A stretch of DNA of 45,666 bases, taken from Neptunicella marina. GTDB lineage: Bacteria; Pseudomonadota; Gammaproteobacteria; Enterobacterales; Alteromonadaceae. The position numbers and the translations under genes are program-made. Where the stretch lies: positions 1 through 45,666 of the forward strand of contig NZ_JACNEP010000023.1 of the NCBI RefSeq assembly GCF_014270035.1, given 5' to 3'. This document shows, in pieces, positions 17,113 to 25,780 of the stretch. Each line of letters begins with the position of its first letter. Position 1 is the first letter of the stretch. The notes below the pieces were generated by a model. It did not search any database, was not told the origin of the DNA, and saw only the letters and a program-made list of their open reading frames with translations.

Positions 17113-18801
17113 TTACCAGCTTACGCGACGGTATTCACGATAAGCTGGTTTCCAGAAGTTCTTCTCGATTTTGCTAAGTAATACCTCGTCGGTAATTTCC
17201 AACGCCAGATTTTGAGCCTGGGCCACCTTGTTAATCGCAAACGCAATTTTCTTGCTCAATTCTGCAACCTGCGTCAACGGAGGCAGTAATTCGCCAGATG
17301 TTGAAATGGGGGATGATTCTGCCAATGTCTCGCTGGCTACCATTAGCATTTCATTGGTAATACGGCGGATGCCACCTGCTAGAACGCCTAATCCAATACC
17401 CGGGAATATATAAGCGTTGTTGCACTGAGCAATAGGGTAAGTTTTACCTTTATACTCAATCGGTTTAAATGGACTGCCGGTAGCCACAATGGCTTCACCA
17501 TCAGTCCAGTTAATCACATCTTCCGGGTGAGCTTCGATTTGTTTAATCGGGTTACTCAGTGGAAAAATAATCGGCTGAGCGCAGTGCTGATGCATGGCTT
17601 TGATGGCGTCTTCAGTAAATAAACCATACTGTCCGGAAACACCAATCAGAATACCGGGCTTCGCGTTATGCATTACATCCAGCAAGCTTGGGTAATCACC
17701 TGAAAACTGCCAGTTGCTGGTCACACTGTTTGGTTGGGTTAATTTTTGCTGGAAGTCGCGTAAACCTTCCATATCTTCCGATAACAATCCGTAGCGGTCG
17801 ATCATAAACAAACGTGAACGCGCTTCGTTTTCGCTTAAACCTTCGGCCATCATCTGACAAATAATTTGTTCAGCAATACCACAGCCCGCCGAACCTGCTC
17901 CAACAAATACCACGTTTTGCTCGGATAATTTTTGTTTTTTATGCAAACATGCCGCTAATAATGTTCCAACCGTTACTGACGCGGTGCCCTGAATATCATC
18001 ATTAAAGCAGCAAATTTGATCGCGGTATTTTTCCAGAATCGGCATTGCGTTCGGTTGGGCAAAATCTTCAAATTGCAGCATGGCTTGTGGCCAGCGGCGT
18101 TTTACTGCATTAATGAACTTTTCGATAAATTCATCATAATCCTGCTGACCAATACGTTTGTGACGTGCCCCCATATACATTGGGTCATTGAGCAGTTTTT
18201 CATTGTTGGTACCCACATCCAACATAATTGGCATGGTGTAAGCCGGGCTAATGCCTCCACAAGCGGTGTACAGGCTTAGTTTTCCGATGGGAATACCCAT
18301 GCCACCAATACCCTGGTCACCTAAGCCCAAAATACGTTCACCATCAGTTACTACGATGACTTTTACTTTTTGTTTGGTGGCATTGTGCAATATGTCATCG
18401 ATTTGGTCGCGGTCAGACCAGGAAATAAATAAACCACGGTTGCTGCGGTAAATATCAGAGAATTGCTCACAGGCATCACCTACTGTTGGGGTGTAGATGA
18501 TTGGCATCATTTCTTCGAGATTTTCCTGTACTAAACGATGGAACAGGGTTTCGTTGCTGTCCTGGATATTGCGCAGATAAATATGTTTATTAATGGGGGC
18601 GCGGAAACTGGAATATTGCATATAAGCACGTTCAACCTGCTCGTCGATATTTTCGTAACGTGGCGGAATTAACCCGGTCAGGTTAAAAGACGAACGTTCC
18701 TGCTTGCTAAAAGCAGTACCTTTGTTCAGCAGGGGAGTTTCGAGTAGGGCAGGACCAGCATGATGAATATAAAGAGGGCGCTTGGTCTGTTTGTCTGTCA
18801 T
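17113..18801 (-). CDS. maeA: NAD-dependent malic enzyme (malate dehydrogenase, oxaloacetate-decarboxylating)
   Basis: A 562-residue protein from the ATG at 18801; an upstream in-frame ATG at 18858 would add a poorly conserved leader. The length matches the ~565-residue E. coli MaeA. Conserved blocks include [64 protein letters not shown] and the nucleotide-binding [16 protein letters not shown]. It decarboxylates malate to pyruvate with NAD reduction, linking the TCA cycle to pyruvate. It is convergent with the RND gene and has only 22 bases between the stops. The gene appears to stand alone. Confidence 0.96.
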   Translation of the reverse strand: MTDKQTKRPLYIHHAGPALLETPLLNKGTAFSKQERSSFNLTGLIPPRYENIDEQVERAYMQYSSFRAPINKHIYLRNIQDSNETLFHRLVQENLEEMMPIIYTPTVGDACEQFSDIYRSNRGLFISWSDRDQIDDILHNATKQKVKVIVVTDGERILGLGDQGIGGMGIPIGKLSLYTACGGISPAYTMPIMLDVGTNNEKLLNDPMYMGARHKRIGQQDYDEFIEKFINAVKRRWPQAMLQFEDFAQPNAMPILEKYRDQICCFNDDIQGTASVTVGTLLAACLHKKQKLSEQNVVFVGAGSAGCGIAEQIICQMMAEGLSENEARSRLFMIDRYGLLSEDMEGLRDFQQKLTQPNSVTSNWQFSGDYPSLLDVMHNAKPGILIGVSGQYGLFTEDAIKAMHQHCAQPIIFPLSNPIKQIEAHPEDVINWTDGEAIVATGSPFKPIEYKGKTYPIAQCNNAYIFPGIGLGVLAGGIRRITNEMLMVASETLAESSPISTSGELLPPLTQVAELSKKIAFAINKVAQAQNLALEITDEVLLSKIEKNFWKPAYREYRRVSW

Positions 18802-18947
18802 TAGATTGATCCGTTTTTGCAGGTGCTGTAGGGCACAGAAGTTCATAAAGTGGCACAAGCGCTATTCTGCCAGTTTCTATATCGACTGGCAGCACTATCT
18901 TGCTGAAAATCACAGATTTTTCTAATTATAGTGGCAGATCGGATCAG

Positions 18948-19427
18948 TTAACTGGGGTTATCCTGAACCGGAGCAACATATAATGTACCCACTTCTACAG
19001 CGGTTACCGTAACTTGTGTTCCGGGAGCGAGTGGTCCGTCAAGTTTTTCACCGGGTTTTACCGTCCATAGAATGCCGCTAAAACGATAGCTGGAAAGCTG
19101 TGTCGAAGATAATTCGCTGGTTAACTCAAAACACATACCAACAAAATCAGATGTCTGACCCTGTTTGCTGCTCTGGCTCTGAAGTTTTTTCATGGGTTGC
19201 CAGGCTATTATCGCCAGCATCACTGATAATAATCCGGTAAAAATGAGTGCATTATTAATCGTAACTTCTATCCACTCAGCTTTCATTGCCAGGCCTGTTA
19301 ATAAACTGGCTCCGCCAATAAAAATTAAAAACAAAGTGGCAAACCCAAGAATACCCACCTCTATTGCAACTAAAATGATGCCCAATGCAATTAAGCTTTC
19401 GGGCAGATGCTGGCTAAAGAAATCCAT
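18948..19427 (-). CDS. NfeD-family membrane protein
   Basis: A 159-residue protein. Three hydrophobic segments (about residues 10-28, 30-48 and 58-78) are followed by a soluble C-terminal OB-fold domain (~95-155) with the typical GXXG-type strands (FSGILWTVKPGE, GTQVTVTAVEVGTLYV). NfeD proteins partner with SPFH/stomatin proteins in membrane microdomains. The partner gene ends 10 bases upstream on the same strand, so the two form an operon. Confidence 0.88.
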   Translation of the reverse strand: MDFFSQHLPESLIALGIILVAIEVGILGFATLFLIFIGGASLLTGLAMKAEWIEVTINNALIFTGLLSVMLAIIAWQPMKKLQSQSSKQGQTSDFVGMCFELTSELSSTQLSSYRFSGILWTVKPGEKLDGPLAPGTQVTVTAVEVGTLYVAPVQDNPS

Positions 19428-19437
19428 AGATATGCCT

Positions 19438-20388
19438 TTATAATTGTTCTTTGCTTTTGAGCGCTTGTAAAATGGTGGTGGCCTGCGCCACCACCGAACT
19501 TACGTCTGTGGCAGAATCGGGCAGTAACACCACAGAAGATTCTTTTGCGATGGCTTGTTTAGCCTGAATGGCCAGTGTTGCTAAATCCAGCTCTATTGCT
19601 TTTTGCCCGTGTGCAGTGCGCGCCACCTGGCCGACTTGCTCCAGCGCGTTGGCCTTGGCTTCTGCAACCCGAATAATGGCTGAAGCCTCACCTTCGGCAT
19701 TTAAAATCTGTTGTTCTTTATCAGCCTGGGCTGCTAACACGATTGCTTGTTTTTGTCCTTCAGCGACGTTCACTGCAGCCTGACGGTCACCTTCTGATTC
19801 CAGAATTTTCGCCCGCTTTTCACGTTCCGCCTTCATTTGACGTTCCATGGCTTCCATCACAGATTGGGGCGGCACTATATCTTTAATTTCGTAACGCAAA
19901 ACCTGTACACCCCAGGGCATAGCAGCTTCATTAATTGCGTTTACAATATTTACGTTGAGGCTGTCGCGTTCTTCAAAGGTTTTATCCAGCTCCATTTTAC
20001 CTATTTCGCTACGCATGGTGGTTTGTGCCAATTGGGTTACGGCAAAACGATAATCGTCAACGCCGTAAGACGCTTTATAGGGATCCAGCACTTTTAAGTA
20101 GAGTACGCCATCAACTGTCAGTGAAATATTGTCTTTGGTAATGGCTCCCTGACTAGGAACATCAATTGCCTGTTCTTTTAACGAACGGTCATAAGCAACC
20201 TGATCGATAATCGGCATAATAAAATTTAAACCGGCTTCCAAAGTGCGATTGTACTTGCCAAACCGCTCAATAATTAGTGCGCGGTTTTGCGACACAAACT
20301 TAACCGAAGTTTTAAGTAAAACAATGGCGAGAATTATGATGGCGAACTGGTAACTAAAGATCAGTTCAACTATTTGATCTACTTGCAT
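19438..20388 (-). CDS. qmcA: SPFH/band-7 (stomatin-like) protein, QmcA type
   Basis: A 316-residue protein with one N-terminal membrane helix (~8-27) followed by the SPFH domain (FVSQNRALIIERFGKYNRTL, then GLNFIMPIIDQVAYDRSLKEQ). A long Ala/Glu-rich coiled coil (~180-270; ERQMKAEREKRAKILESEG) follows and drives oligomerisation. E. coli QmcA has the same layout. It likely builds a membrane-bound scaffold that modulates proteases such as FtsH. The NfeD gene follows after 10 bases; this pairing is the usual one for the family. Confidence 0.9.
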   Translation of the reverse strand: MQVDQIVELIFSYQFAIIILAIVLLKTSVKFVSQNRALIIERFGKYNRTLEAGLNFIMPIIDQVAYDRSLKEQAIDVPSQGAITKDNISLTVDGVLYLKVLDPYKASYGVDDYRFAVTQLAQTTMRSEIGKMELDKTFEERDSLNVNIVNAINEAAMPWGVQVLRYEIKDIVPPQSVMEAMERQMKAEREKRAKILESEGDRQAAVNVAEGQKQAIVLAAQADKEQQILNAEGEASAIIRVAEAKANALEQVGQVARTAHGQKAIELDLATLAIQAKQAIAKESSVVLLPDSATDVSSVVAQATTILQALKSKEQL

Positions 20389-20779
20389 TTTGACGATCCC
20401 TGGCCGTATACAGCCAAAACAAAAACAGGCTCCTTTTTTATAGTGATACTTGTCAGTTTGTCAATTTTTTAATCAACCCACTCATTTTGATCTTAAGCGA
20501 TATTTTTAAATAAAATCATGGTCAGTTTTATGGGTAGCTTTTACATTTAGGCCGTTTTTTTCCTGTAAAAATTGCACATCCTAACAAATTGATTACTGTC
20601 TCCGATTTGCATCACACATTATTTTAATTGTTTAAAAACAAATAGTTAAAAATATTATCCGTAGTTGGCACACATTGAGCATTAGTGAAACTGAAACAAA
20701 ACAGAATTTCACATTGATGCTTTTAACAGTTTCAAACTGAAATTCCTTTAACTGGGTAAAAAAAGACAAGGAGATAACT
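20389..20779. promoter_or_regulatory. Intergenic region with interleaved inverted repeats before the DUF1328 gene
   Basis: About 390 bases between the divergent qmcA and DUF1328 genes. Two interlocking inverted repeats lie 35-95 bases upstream of the DUF1328 start: TGAAACTG 20686-20693 with CAGTTTCA 20727-20734, and GAATTTCA 20704-20711 with TGAAATTC 20738-20745. They may form alternative hairpins in the leader or serve as a regulator site. I see no gene here. Confidence 0.45.
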
Positions 20780-20956
20780 ATGTTAGGTTGGGCACTGACT
20801 TTTTTAATTATTGCGCTAGTTGCTGCTGTATTAGGTTTCGGTGGTATTGCCGGTGCAGCTGCCGGAATTGCTAAAATTATTTTTGTGGTATTTGCTGTTT
20901 TATTATTGATTTCATTACTGGCAAACGCTCTGCGTGGTCGTCCGCCTCGTGCTTAA
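20780..20956 (+). CDS. DUF1328 small membrane protein (YtjA-like)
   Basis: A 58-residue peptide. It starts [20 protein letters not shown], then [18 protein letters not shown], and ends in a second hydrophobic stretch and a basic GRPPRA tail. This Gly/Ala-rich two-helix pattern is the DUF1328 family, small inner-membrane proteins of unknown function that are often stress-induced. AAGGAGA is placed 6 bases before the ATG. The gene is followed after 52 bases by a small lipoprotein gene, probably co-transcribed. Confidence 0.9.
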   Translation: MLGWALTFLIIALVAAVLGFGGIAGAAAGIAKIIFVVFAVLLLISLLANALRGRPPRA

Positions 20957-21008
20957 GCGTCATTTGATAACCAAACCGACTTAAAAATCAACAAACAGGA
21001 GAATGGAT

Positions 21009-21203
21009 ATGACTATGTTTAAAAAATTTATTGCTATGATGTTTATTACAGTTTCTGCTACGGCGTTAACCGCTTGTGGTGATGGTGAAGCAGAAAAAGC
21101 AGGTGAAAAAGTGGATGAGATGGTAACCGATGCTGGCAATGCCGTTGAAGATGCCTGTGAAGAAGTAAAAGAAGGCGTGGATGCCAAAGATAAAGATTGT
21201 TAA
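21009..21203 (+). CDS. Small acidic lipoprotein (entericidin-like)
   Basis: A 64-residue lipoprotein. The signal segment MTMFKKFIAMMFITVSATAL ends in lipobox LTAC with Cys23. The mature part is short, acidic and Ala/Glu/Lys-rich (EKAGEKVDEMVTDAGNAVED) with a C-terminal Cys. I chose the ATG at 21009 because AGGAGA ends 6 bases before it; the ATG at 21003 is too close. It resembles entericidin-like stress lipoproteins but is longer, so the family is uncertain. It is likely co-transcribed with the DUF1328 gene and followed by a terminator. Confidence 0.78.
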   Translation: MTMFKKFIAMMFITVSATALTACGDGEAEKAGEKVDEMVTDAGNAVEDACEEVKEGVDAKDKDC

Positions 21204-21232
21204 TCTCAATCTGAAGTAAAAACTGGAGAGTC

Positions 21233-21257
21233 AAAGGGGGCACAAGCTCCCCTTTTT
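21233..21257 (+). terminator. Terminator after the DUF1328/lipoprotein operon
   Basis: AAAGGGG and CCCCTTTT arms with a short GC-containing loop, followed by a T-rich tail. Confidence 0.8.
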
Positions 21258-21334
21258 TATTTTAAATGCCAAGGTAAAACTATAGAATATTTAACAATAT
21301 CAAGTGAATACCCTCGTTTAGCAGATGCCAATAT

Positions 21335-21748
21335 ATGCAACCTGATTACAGCAAATACACGGTTGATGAGTTATACGAAGCCTTGGGCTCTATTGATCAA
21401 CATGCTTATCCGCAAAGAACCGAAAACATTAAATCTGAAATACAACAACGCGCAGCGAATACACCTGTTGAGACTCGCACTCCACCAGTCACAAAACCCA
21501 AAAGCAAGGAATTAGGTTTAGGTGCGCAGATCTTTTTGAGCCTGATGGCTGTGATTTTTTTGTCGGCCGCTATTTACGCTTTGTATGTGGGTGAAATAAA
21601 TGGTGCGCGCGGCGCTGACTTGTCACAAAAAGATCAACCGACTCTATTTTATCTTAGCTTTTTTACCCATTTATTCGTTGCCTGTTACTGCGTTTTACAG
21701 GTTTACAAGCAGCGTAAACGTGAGCAACTGGCAAAAAAATCTCAATAA
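21335..21748 (+). CDS. Hypothetical two-helix membrane protein
   Basis: A 137-residue protein. Residues 1-45 read like a short helical domain (YTVDELYEALGSIDQHAYPQR), a pattern seen in small 'rhomboid-associated'-style N-terminal domains of marine proteins, but I cannot name the family. A Pro/Thr/Lys-rich linker follows, then two hydrophobic helices (~66-86 and ~104-122) and a basic tail. The ATG at 21335 has no strong ribosome site. It stands alone just before rluF. Function unknown. Confidence 0.6.
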   Translation: MQPDYSKYTVDELYEALGSIDQHAYPQRTENIKSEIQQRAANTPVETRTPPVTKPKSKELGLGAQIFLSLMAVIFLSAAIYALYVGEINGARGADLSQKDQPTLFYLSFFTHLFVACYCVLQVYKQRKREQLAKKSQ

Positions 21749-21850
21749 CTTAAAACGAAATTTAGTTGATTTGGCTTATTGCGCTAACTTTCTTTAAAAT
21801 AGCGACCCTTATCCACCGCCGTCCAGTCACAATAATTTAAGGTCGCATTT

Positions 21851-22600
21851 ATGAGCACAGAATTGAGCAAACGCCTGAATAAATATCTTAGCGATACCGG
21901 GCTGTGTTCCAGACGTGAAGCCGATAAATTCATTGAGCAACAGCGTATAAAAATTAACGGAAAATTACCTGAATTAGGCACCAAAGTGACAGAAGGAGAC
22001 GTGGTGACCTTAGATGGTAAACCTGTAAAACCTGTGGCTGACGATAAGTCCGATCGCGTGTATCTGGTGTACAACAAACCGGTTGGTATCACTTGTACCA
22101 CTGAGCGTCATGTAAAAGGCAATATCATTGATGCGATTGGCCACAAACAACGTATCTTCCCCATTGGTCGCTTAGATAAACCATCGGAAGGTCTGATCCT
22201 TTTAACCAGTGATGGCGACATTGTGAACAAGATCCTTCGTGCTGAGAATGCACACGACAAGGAATATCAGGTCACGGTGAATCAGCCAATCAGCGAACGT
22301 TTTTTGCAAAAAATGGCCAAAGGTGTACCGATTCTTGGGACTGTCACCAAACCCTGCAAAGTCAAAGCACGTGGTAAGTATCAGTTTACTATTATCCTGA
22401 CTCAGGGCTTAAACCGTCAAATTCGTCGTATGTGTGAATTTTTAGGGTATGAGGTGACTAAATTAAAACGCATTCGCATTATGCATTTTGAATTAGGGCC
22501 ACTGAAGCCGGGGCAGTGGCGTAACGTCACTGAACAAGAGTTACTGACGTTAAATAAATCAGTAAAAAACAGTAGCAAGACTGCAGTGGGTGACCACTAA
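21851..22600 (+). CDS. rluF: 23S rRNA pseudouridine synthase RluF
   Basis: A 249-residue protein. The N-terminal S4 RNA-binding domain (RLNKYLSDTGLCSRREADKFI, about residues 8-28) is followed by the RsuA/RluF catalytic domain, where GRLDKPSEGL (106-115) contains catalytic Asp109. LNRQIRRMCEFLGYEVTKLKR and RIMHFELGPLKPGQWR are characteristic of RluF. E. coli RluF isomerises U2604 of 23S rRNA. Single gene, preceded by a short spacer. Confidence 0.92.
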   Translation: MSTELSKRLNKYLSDTGLCSRREADKFIEQQRIKINGKLPELGTKVTEGDVVTLDGKPVKPVADDKSDRVYLVYNKPVGITCTTERHVKGNIIDAIGHKQRIFPIGRLDKPSEGLILLTSDGDIVNKILRAENAHDKEYQVTVNQPISERFLQKMAKGVPILGTVTKPCKVKARGKYQFTIILTQGLNRQIRRMCEFLGYEVTKLKRIRIMHFELGPLKPGQWRNVTEQELLTLNKSVKNSSKTAVGDH

Positions 22601-22695
22601 CTGGTCATTTTAAAATGGCAAAAACAACACACTCTCGTTGAACTCAATTTGGGATATTTTTCTTTTTATTGGGTTTGACAGATGTGAGGAGATTG

Positions 22696-22729
22696 TCATC
22701 ACTGACAGCTGGTATTCTGCCAGTGATGA
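22696..22729. repeat. Inverted repeat between rluF and bglX
   Basis: A perfect 9-bp repeat (TCATCACTG 22696-22704, CAGTGATGA 22721-22729) lying just downstream of the bglX stop. It lacks a T-run on either strand, so it is not a classical terminator. Confidence 0.5.
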
Positions 22730-22736
22730 ACATGTC

Positions 22737-25010
22737 TTAATGCTGTTCTGTTAGTGAAAAACTGGCATGTAATCCACCAGCCGCGTCTGGCGCAATCCAC
22801 ACATCAAATTCACCCGCTTCGGTAACCTGTTGCATTTGCTGATTGTAAAAAGCCAACTGTGCAGGCGTTAGAGTGAAGCTGACACGTTGTGACTCACCGG
22901 GTTTTAAGGTGATTTTTTGCCAGTCTTTAAGCTCCCGAATCGGACGCACGACATCCGCGACTTTATCCCGAACATAAAGTTGCACCACTTCGGCCGCTTG
23001 TCGACTACCAATATTTTGGATATCAGCACTGACTGCAATACTGCCATCGCGAGTCATTGTAGGTGAACTTAGTTGAATATTGCTGTAACTAAAGCGGCTA
23101 TAGGTTAAGCCATAACCAAATGGGAAAGCTGGACGGAATCCTAAATCTAAATAATGAGAGTTGTTACCCAGGGAGCTCTGCCAGGCCTGTACTGGAATAT
23201 CATCAATTGCGACAAAATTTTCATCGCTGGCCGGACGGCCGGTATTGCGGTGATTGTAATAAATCGGAGCTTGCGCGCCGGCTTTTGGCCAGGTAACGGG
23301 TAATCGACCAGATGGCGATACCACGCCGGTAAGCAAATCGGTAATTGCAGGGCCGCCCATGGTACCGGGATGGAAGTTAAATAATACGGCATCCACCTTA
23401 TCAATAATGGGTAATAGATTAATCGGGCGTCCGGCCATAACCACTAAAATGAGCGGTTTATCTAATTTTGCCAGTTCAGTGATAAGTTGTTCCTGTGCTC
23501 CGGGCAAACGCAGACTGGCGCGACTGTGGGCTTCACCCGACAAAATCGATTCTTCACCACCTACAAAAACGATTTTATCTGCCTGTTTAGCAGCGTTGAT
23601 GGCGGCGGTAAACCCTTCGGTGGTTTTCATGCGGCTGTATGTTAACCCAGAGGCAAAATGTACCTTATCAGCACCCAATGTGGCTTGCATGGCTTGTTTA
23701 ACCGTAATGCTGTTCTCACCACGACCATCAAATACCCAGGTACCCATTTGTTCGTGTCCTGCATCGGCTAACGGACCTATTAGGGCGATTGAGGTATTGG
23801 TATCAAAGGGCAAAGCTTGTTGATTTTTAAGTAAAATAGCGGAGTCGATAGCTGCTTGTCTGGCTTGCTGTTTATGTTCTGCCGATAATATGCTGCTGCG
23901 AATATTTTGATAACGCCCCGGATGTTCAAATAAATTCAGGCGAAATTTCATGGTCAAAATATGACGTACCATATCGTCCAGTTGCTGTTGGTCGACTTGC
24001 CCTTGTTCGATTAATTCCGCTAAGTGTTGTTCGTAGGCATCGCTGGTCATTTCCATATCCAGTCCGGCATTGGCGGCTCTCTGTGCAGCCTGTTTTTTAT
24101 CGGCAGCATAACCGTGTGCAATCATCTCTGTTACTGAATTCCAGTCACTGACTACCATGCCAGTGTAATGCCATTCATCCCGTAAAATATCTTTTAAAAT
24201 AAAGCGGTTACCTGTAGCCGGTACACCATTGATATCGTTAAATGAGGTCATCATTGAAGCTACACCTGCATCAGCCGCTGCCTTAAATGGCGGCAAATAC
24301 ACATCGCGCAATTCGTTTTGTGGAATAAGGGTTGTGTTGTAATCACGTCCACCTTCGGCTGCGCCATACCCTACCAAATGCTTGGCGGTTGCTGCCATAG
24401 CTGTTGGTGCGGATAAATCGTCGGTCTGAAAACCCTTTACCATAGCAACTGCAAAGCGTTCTGCCATCAGGGTATCTTCACCAAAGGATTCTGCAATACG
24501 ACCCCAACGAGGATCGCGGGCGATATCCATCATAGGGGCAAAGGTCCAGTTTACACCGTATTCGCTGGCTTCCACGGCCGATACGCGTGCTGCGGTTTTT
24601 GCCTGCTCGGGATCCCAGCTGGCCGCTAAACCAAGGGGAATCGGGAATATGGTTTTAAAGCCGTGGATGACATCGCGTCCGAATAACAGCGGAATACCTA
24701 AGCGAGATTCCTCCACCGCGATACGTTGTAACTCATCACGTTCTTCGGGTTTCATGACATTTAAAAAAGCGCCAACATTACCGTCACGCACTGTGGCTTT
24801 CAGATTGTCTGGTAAAGGCCCTTTGGCGCGACTGGAACGACCACGCAGGTTGGTTTGACCAATTTTTTCCTGCAAGGTCATTTTTGCCAGCAATAATTCG
24901 ACTTTTTGTTCGATAGTAGTGGCAGCTTGTTCTTGTGCAAATATTGGTTGGCTATTAACACTTAACAACAGCATAAATACTGAACAAACAACAGGGGAGA
25001 GGCCTTTCAT
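22737..25010 (-). CDS. bglX: Periplasmic beta-glucosidase, glycoside hydrolase family 3
   Basis: A 757-residue GH3 enzyme with signal peptide (MKGLSPVVCSVFMLLLSV, cleaved near residue 25). The N-terminal barrel carries GRDVIHGFKTIFPIPLGLAASW, DPRWGRIAESFGED and the nucleophile Asp289 in GMVVSDW. The (alpha/beta)6 sandwich domain follows (VVMAGRPINL, GTMGGPAITDLLTGVVSPSG in part), then a C-terminal fibronectin type III-like domain. Length and order match E. coli BglX. It releases glucose from beta-linked oligosaccharides in the periplasm. It is divergent from gluconokinase with a LacI-type palindrome between them, suggesting shared sugar control. Confidence 0.95.
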   Translation of the reverse strand: MKGLSPVVCSVFMLLLSVNSQPIFAQEQAATTIEQKVELLLAKMTLQEKIGQTNLRGRSSRAKGPLPDNLKATVRDGNVGAFLNVMKPEERDELQRIAVEESRLGIPLLFGRDVIHGFKTIFPIPLGLAASWDPEQAKTAARVSAVEASEYGVNWTFAPMMDIARDPRWGRIAESFGEDTLMAERFAVAMVKGFQTDDLSAPTAMAATAKHLVGYGAAEGGRDYNTTLIPQNELRDVYLPPFKAAADAGVASMMTSFNDINGVPATGNRFILKDILRDEWHYTGMVVSDWNSVTEMIAHGYAADKKQAAQRAANAGLDMEMTSDAYEQHLAELIEQGQVDQQQLDDMVRHILTMKFRLNLFEHPGRYQNIRSSILSAEHKQQARQAAIDSAILLKNQQALPFDTNTSIALIGPLADAGHEQMGTWVFDGRGENSITVKQAMQATLGADKVHFASGLTYSRMKTTEGFTAAINAAKQADKIVFVGGEESILSGEAHSRASLRLPGAQEQLITELAKLDKPLILVVMAGRPINLLPIIDKVDAVLFNFHPGTMGGPAITDLLTGVVSPSGRLPVTWPKAGAQAPIYYNHRNTGRPASDENFVAIDDIPVQAWQSSLGNNSHYLDLGFRPAFPFGYGLTYSRFSYSNIQLSSPTMTRDGSIAVSADIQNIGSRQAAEVVQLYVRDKVADVVRPIRELKDWQKITLKPGESQRVSFTLTPAQLAFYNQQMQQVTEAGEFDVWIAPDAAGGLHASFSLTEQH

Positions 25011-25084
25011 TATATTTTCCTTAACTTTTATAAATTAATCGTCAGCGCTTAGTTAATTCCACTAAAAATCAAGCACAGCAAGGC

Positions 25085-25098
25085 TGTAAACGGTTGCA
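25085..25098. promoter_or_regulatory. Putative LacI-family operator 1
   Basis: TGTAAACGGTTGCA, a near-palindrome of the TGTAA-N4-TTACA type with central CG that GalR/LacI-family regulators bind. It sits between the divergent bglX and gluconokinase starts. A close match occurs at 25736-25749. Confidence 0.6.
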
Positions 25099-25162
25099 GC
25101 GAGGTTAGCATAGTTATAATGTGGTGACACTTTTTTAACAAATTTAACATTGGAACTCGTGC

Positions 25163-25720
25163 ATGAATTTGCTATCGTCGTTGCGCCGGTTGGACAGGCC
25201 TGTGTTAATTATCGTAATGGGTGTGTCCGGATGTGGTAAATCGACTCTGGCGCAACAACTCGCTGATCATTACGAACTTAGTTTTGTGGAAGCGGATGAT
25301 TTTCATTCGGAGCAAAATAAGCAAAAAATGGCAGCAGGTATTGCGTTAACAGATGCTGACCGCCAGCCCTGGATAGATCATATGTGTGACTTTTTGCGGG
25401 AAAAAGCTGCGCAACGTCAGCATTGTGTTCTGGCTTATTCAGGTTTACGTAAAGCGCACAGAGAGGCGTTCCGGCAATTACCCTTTGCAACAATCTTTTT
25501 ATTTTTACATGGTGCCGCAGACGTTATTTTACCGCGCATGCAGCAGCGTAACGGGCATTTTATGCCATCCGCTTTATTAGATAGTCAGTACCAGAGTTTG
25601 CAACAGCCTGATGATGAGGGTGATGTAAAACAAATTGATATTGCGCTGTCCCCAAAGCAAATATTGCTATCCGCTGAACAGATTGTATCGCGGTGGCTTA
25701 GCAGGCTACTCGCGGCCTGA
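25163..25720 (+). CDS. Gluconokinase
   Basis: A 185-residue kinase of the GntK/IdnK type. The P-loop GVSGCGKST is at residues 20-28, followed by the substrate-binding VEADDFHSEQNKQKM and a DRQPWIDHM block. It phosphorylates gluconate to 6-phosphogluconate, feeding the Entner-Doudoroff or pentose-phosphate pathway. Typical length is 170-190. The first ~12 residues are an extra leader. It is followed by a sugar permease gene, and LacI-type palindromes flank the kinase on both sides. Confidence 0.9.
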   Translation: MNLLSSLRRLDRPVLIIVMGVSGCGKSTLAQQLADHYELSFVEADDFHSEQNKQKMAAGIALTDADRQPWIDHMCDFLREKAAQRQHCVLAYSGLRKAHREAFRQLPFATIFLFLHGAADVILPRMQQRNGHFMPSALLDSQYQSLQQPDDEGDVKQIDIALSPKQILLSAEQIVSRWLSRLLAA

Positions 25721-25735
25721 AGATAACTACCGCAA

Positions 25736-25749
25736 TGTAAGCGGTTACA
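25736..25749. promoter_or_regulatory. Putative LacI-family operator 2
   Basis: TGTAAGCGGTTACA, with perfect TGTAA/TTACA arms, lies 31 bases upstream of the sugar permease start. It pairs with the similar site at 25085-25098. Confidence 0.65.
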
Positions 25750-25780
25750 TTTATTTTAATGACAACAAGAAGAGTTGATT

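Noticed and set aside
22696-22729. Terminator for bglX or rluF
   Set aside because: The stem is perfect but has a long loop and no T-run on either strand, so I list it only as an inverted repeat.
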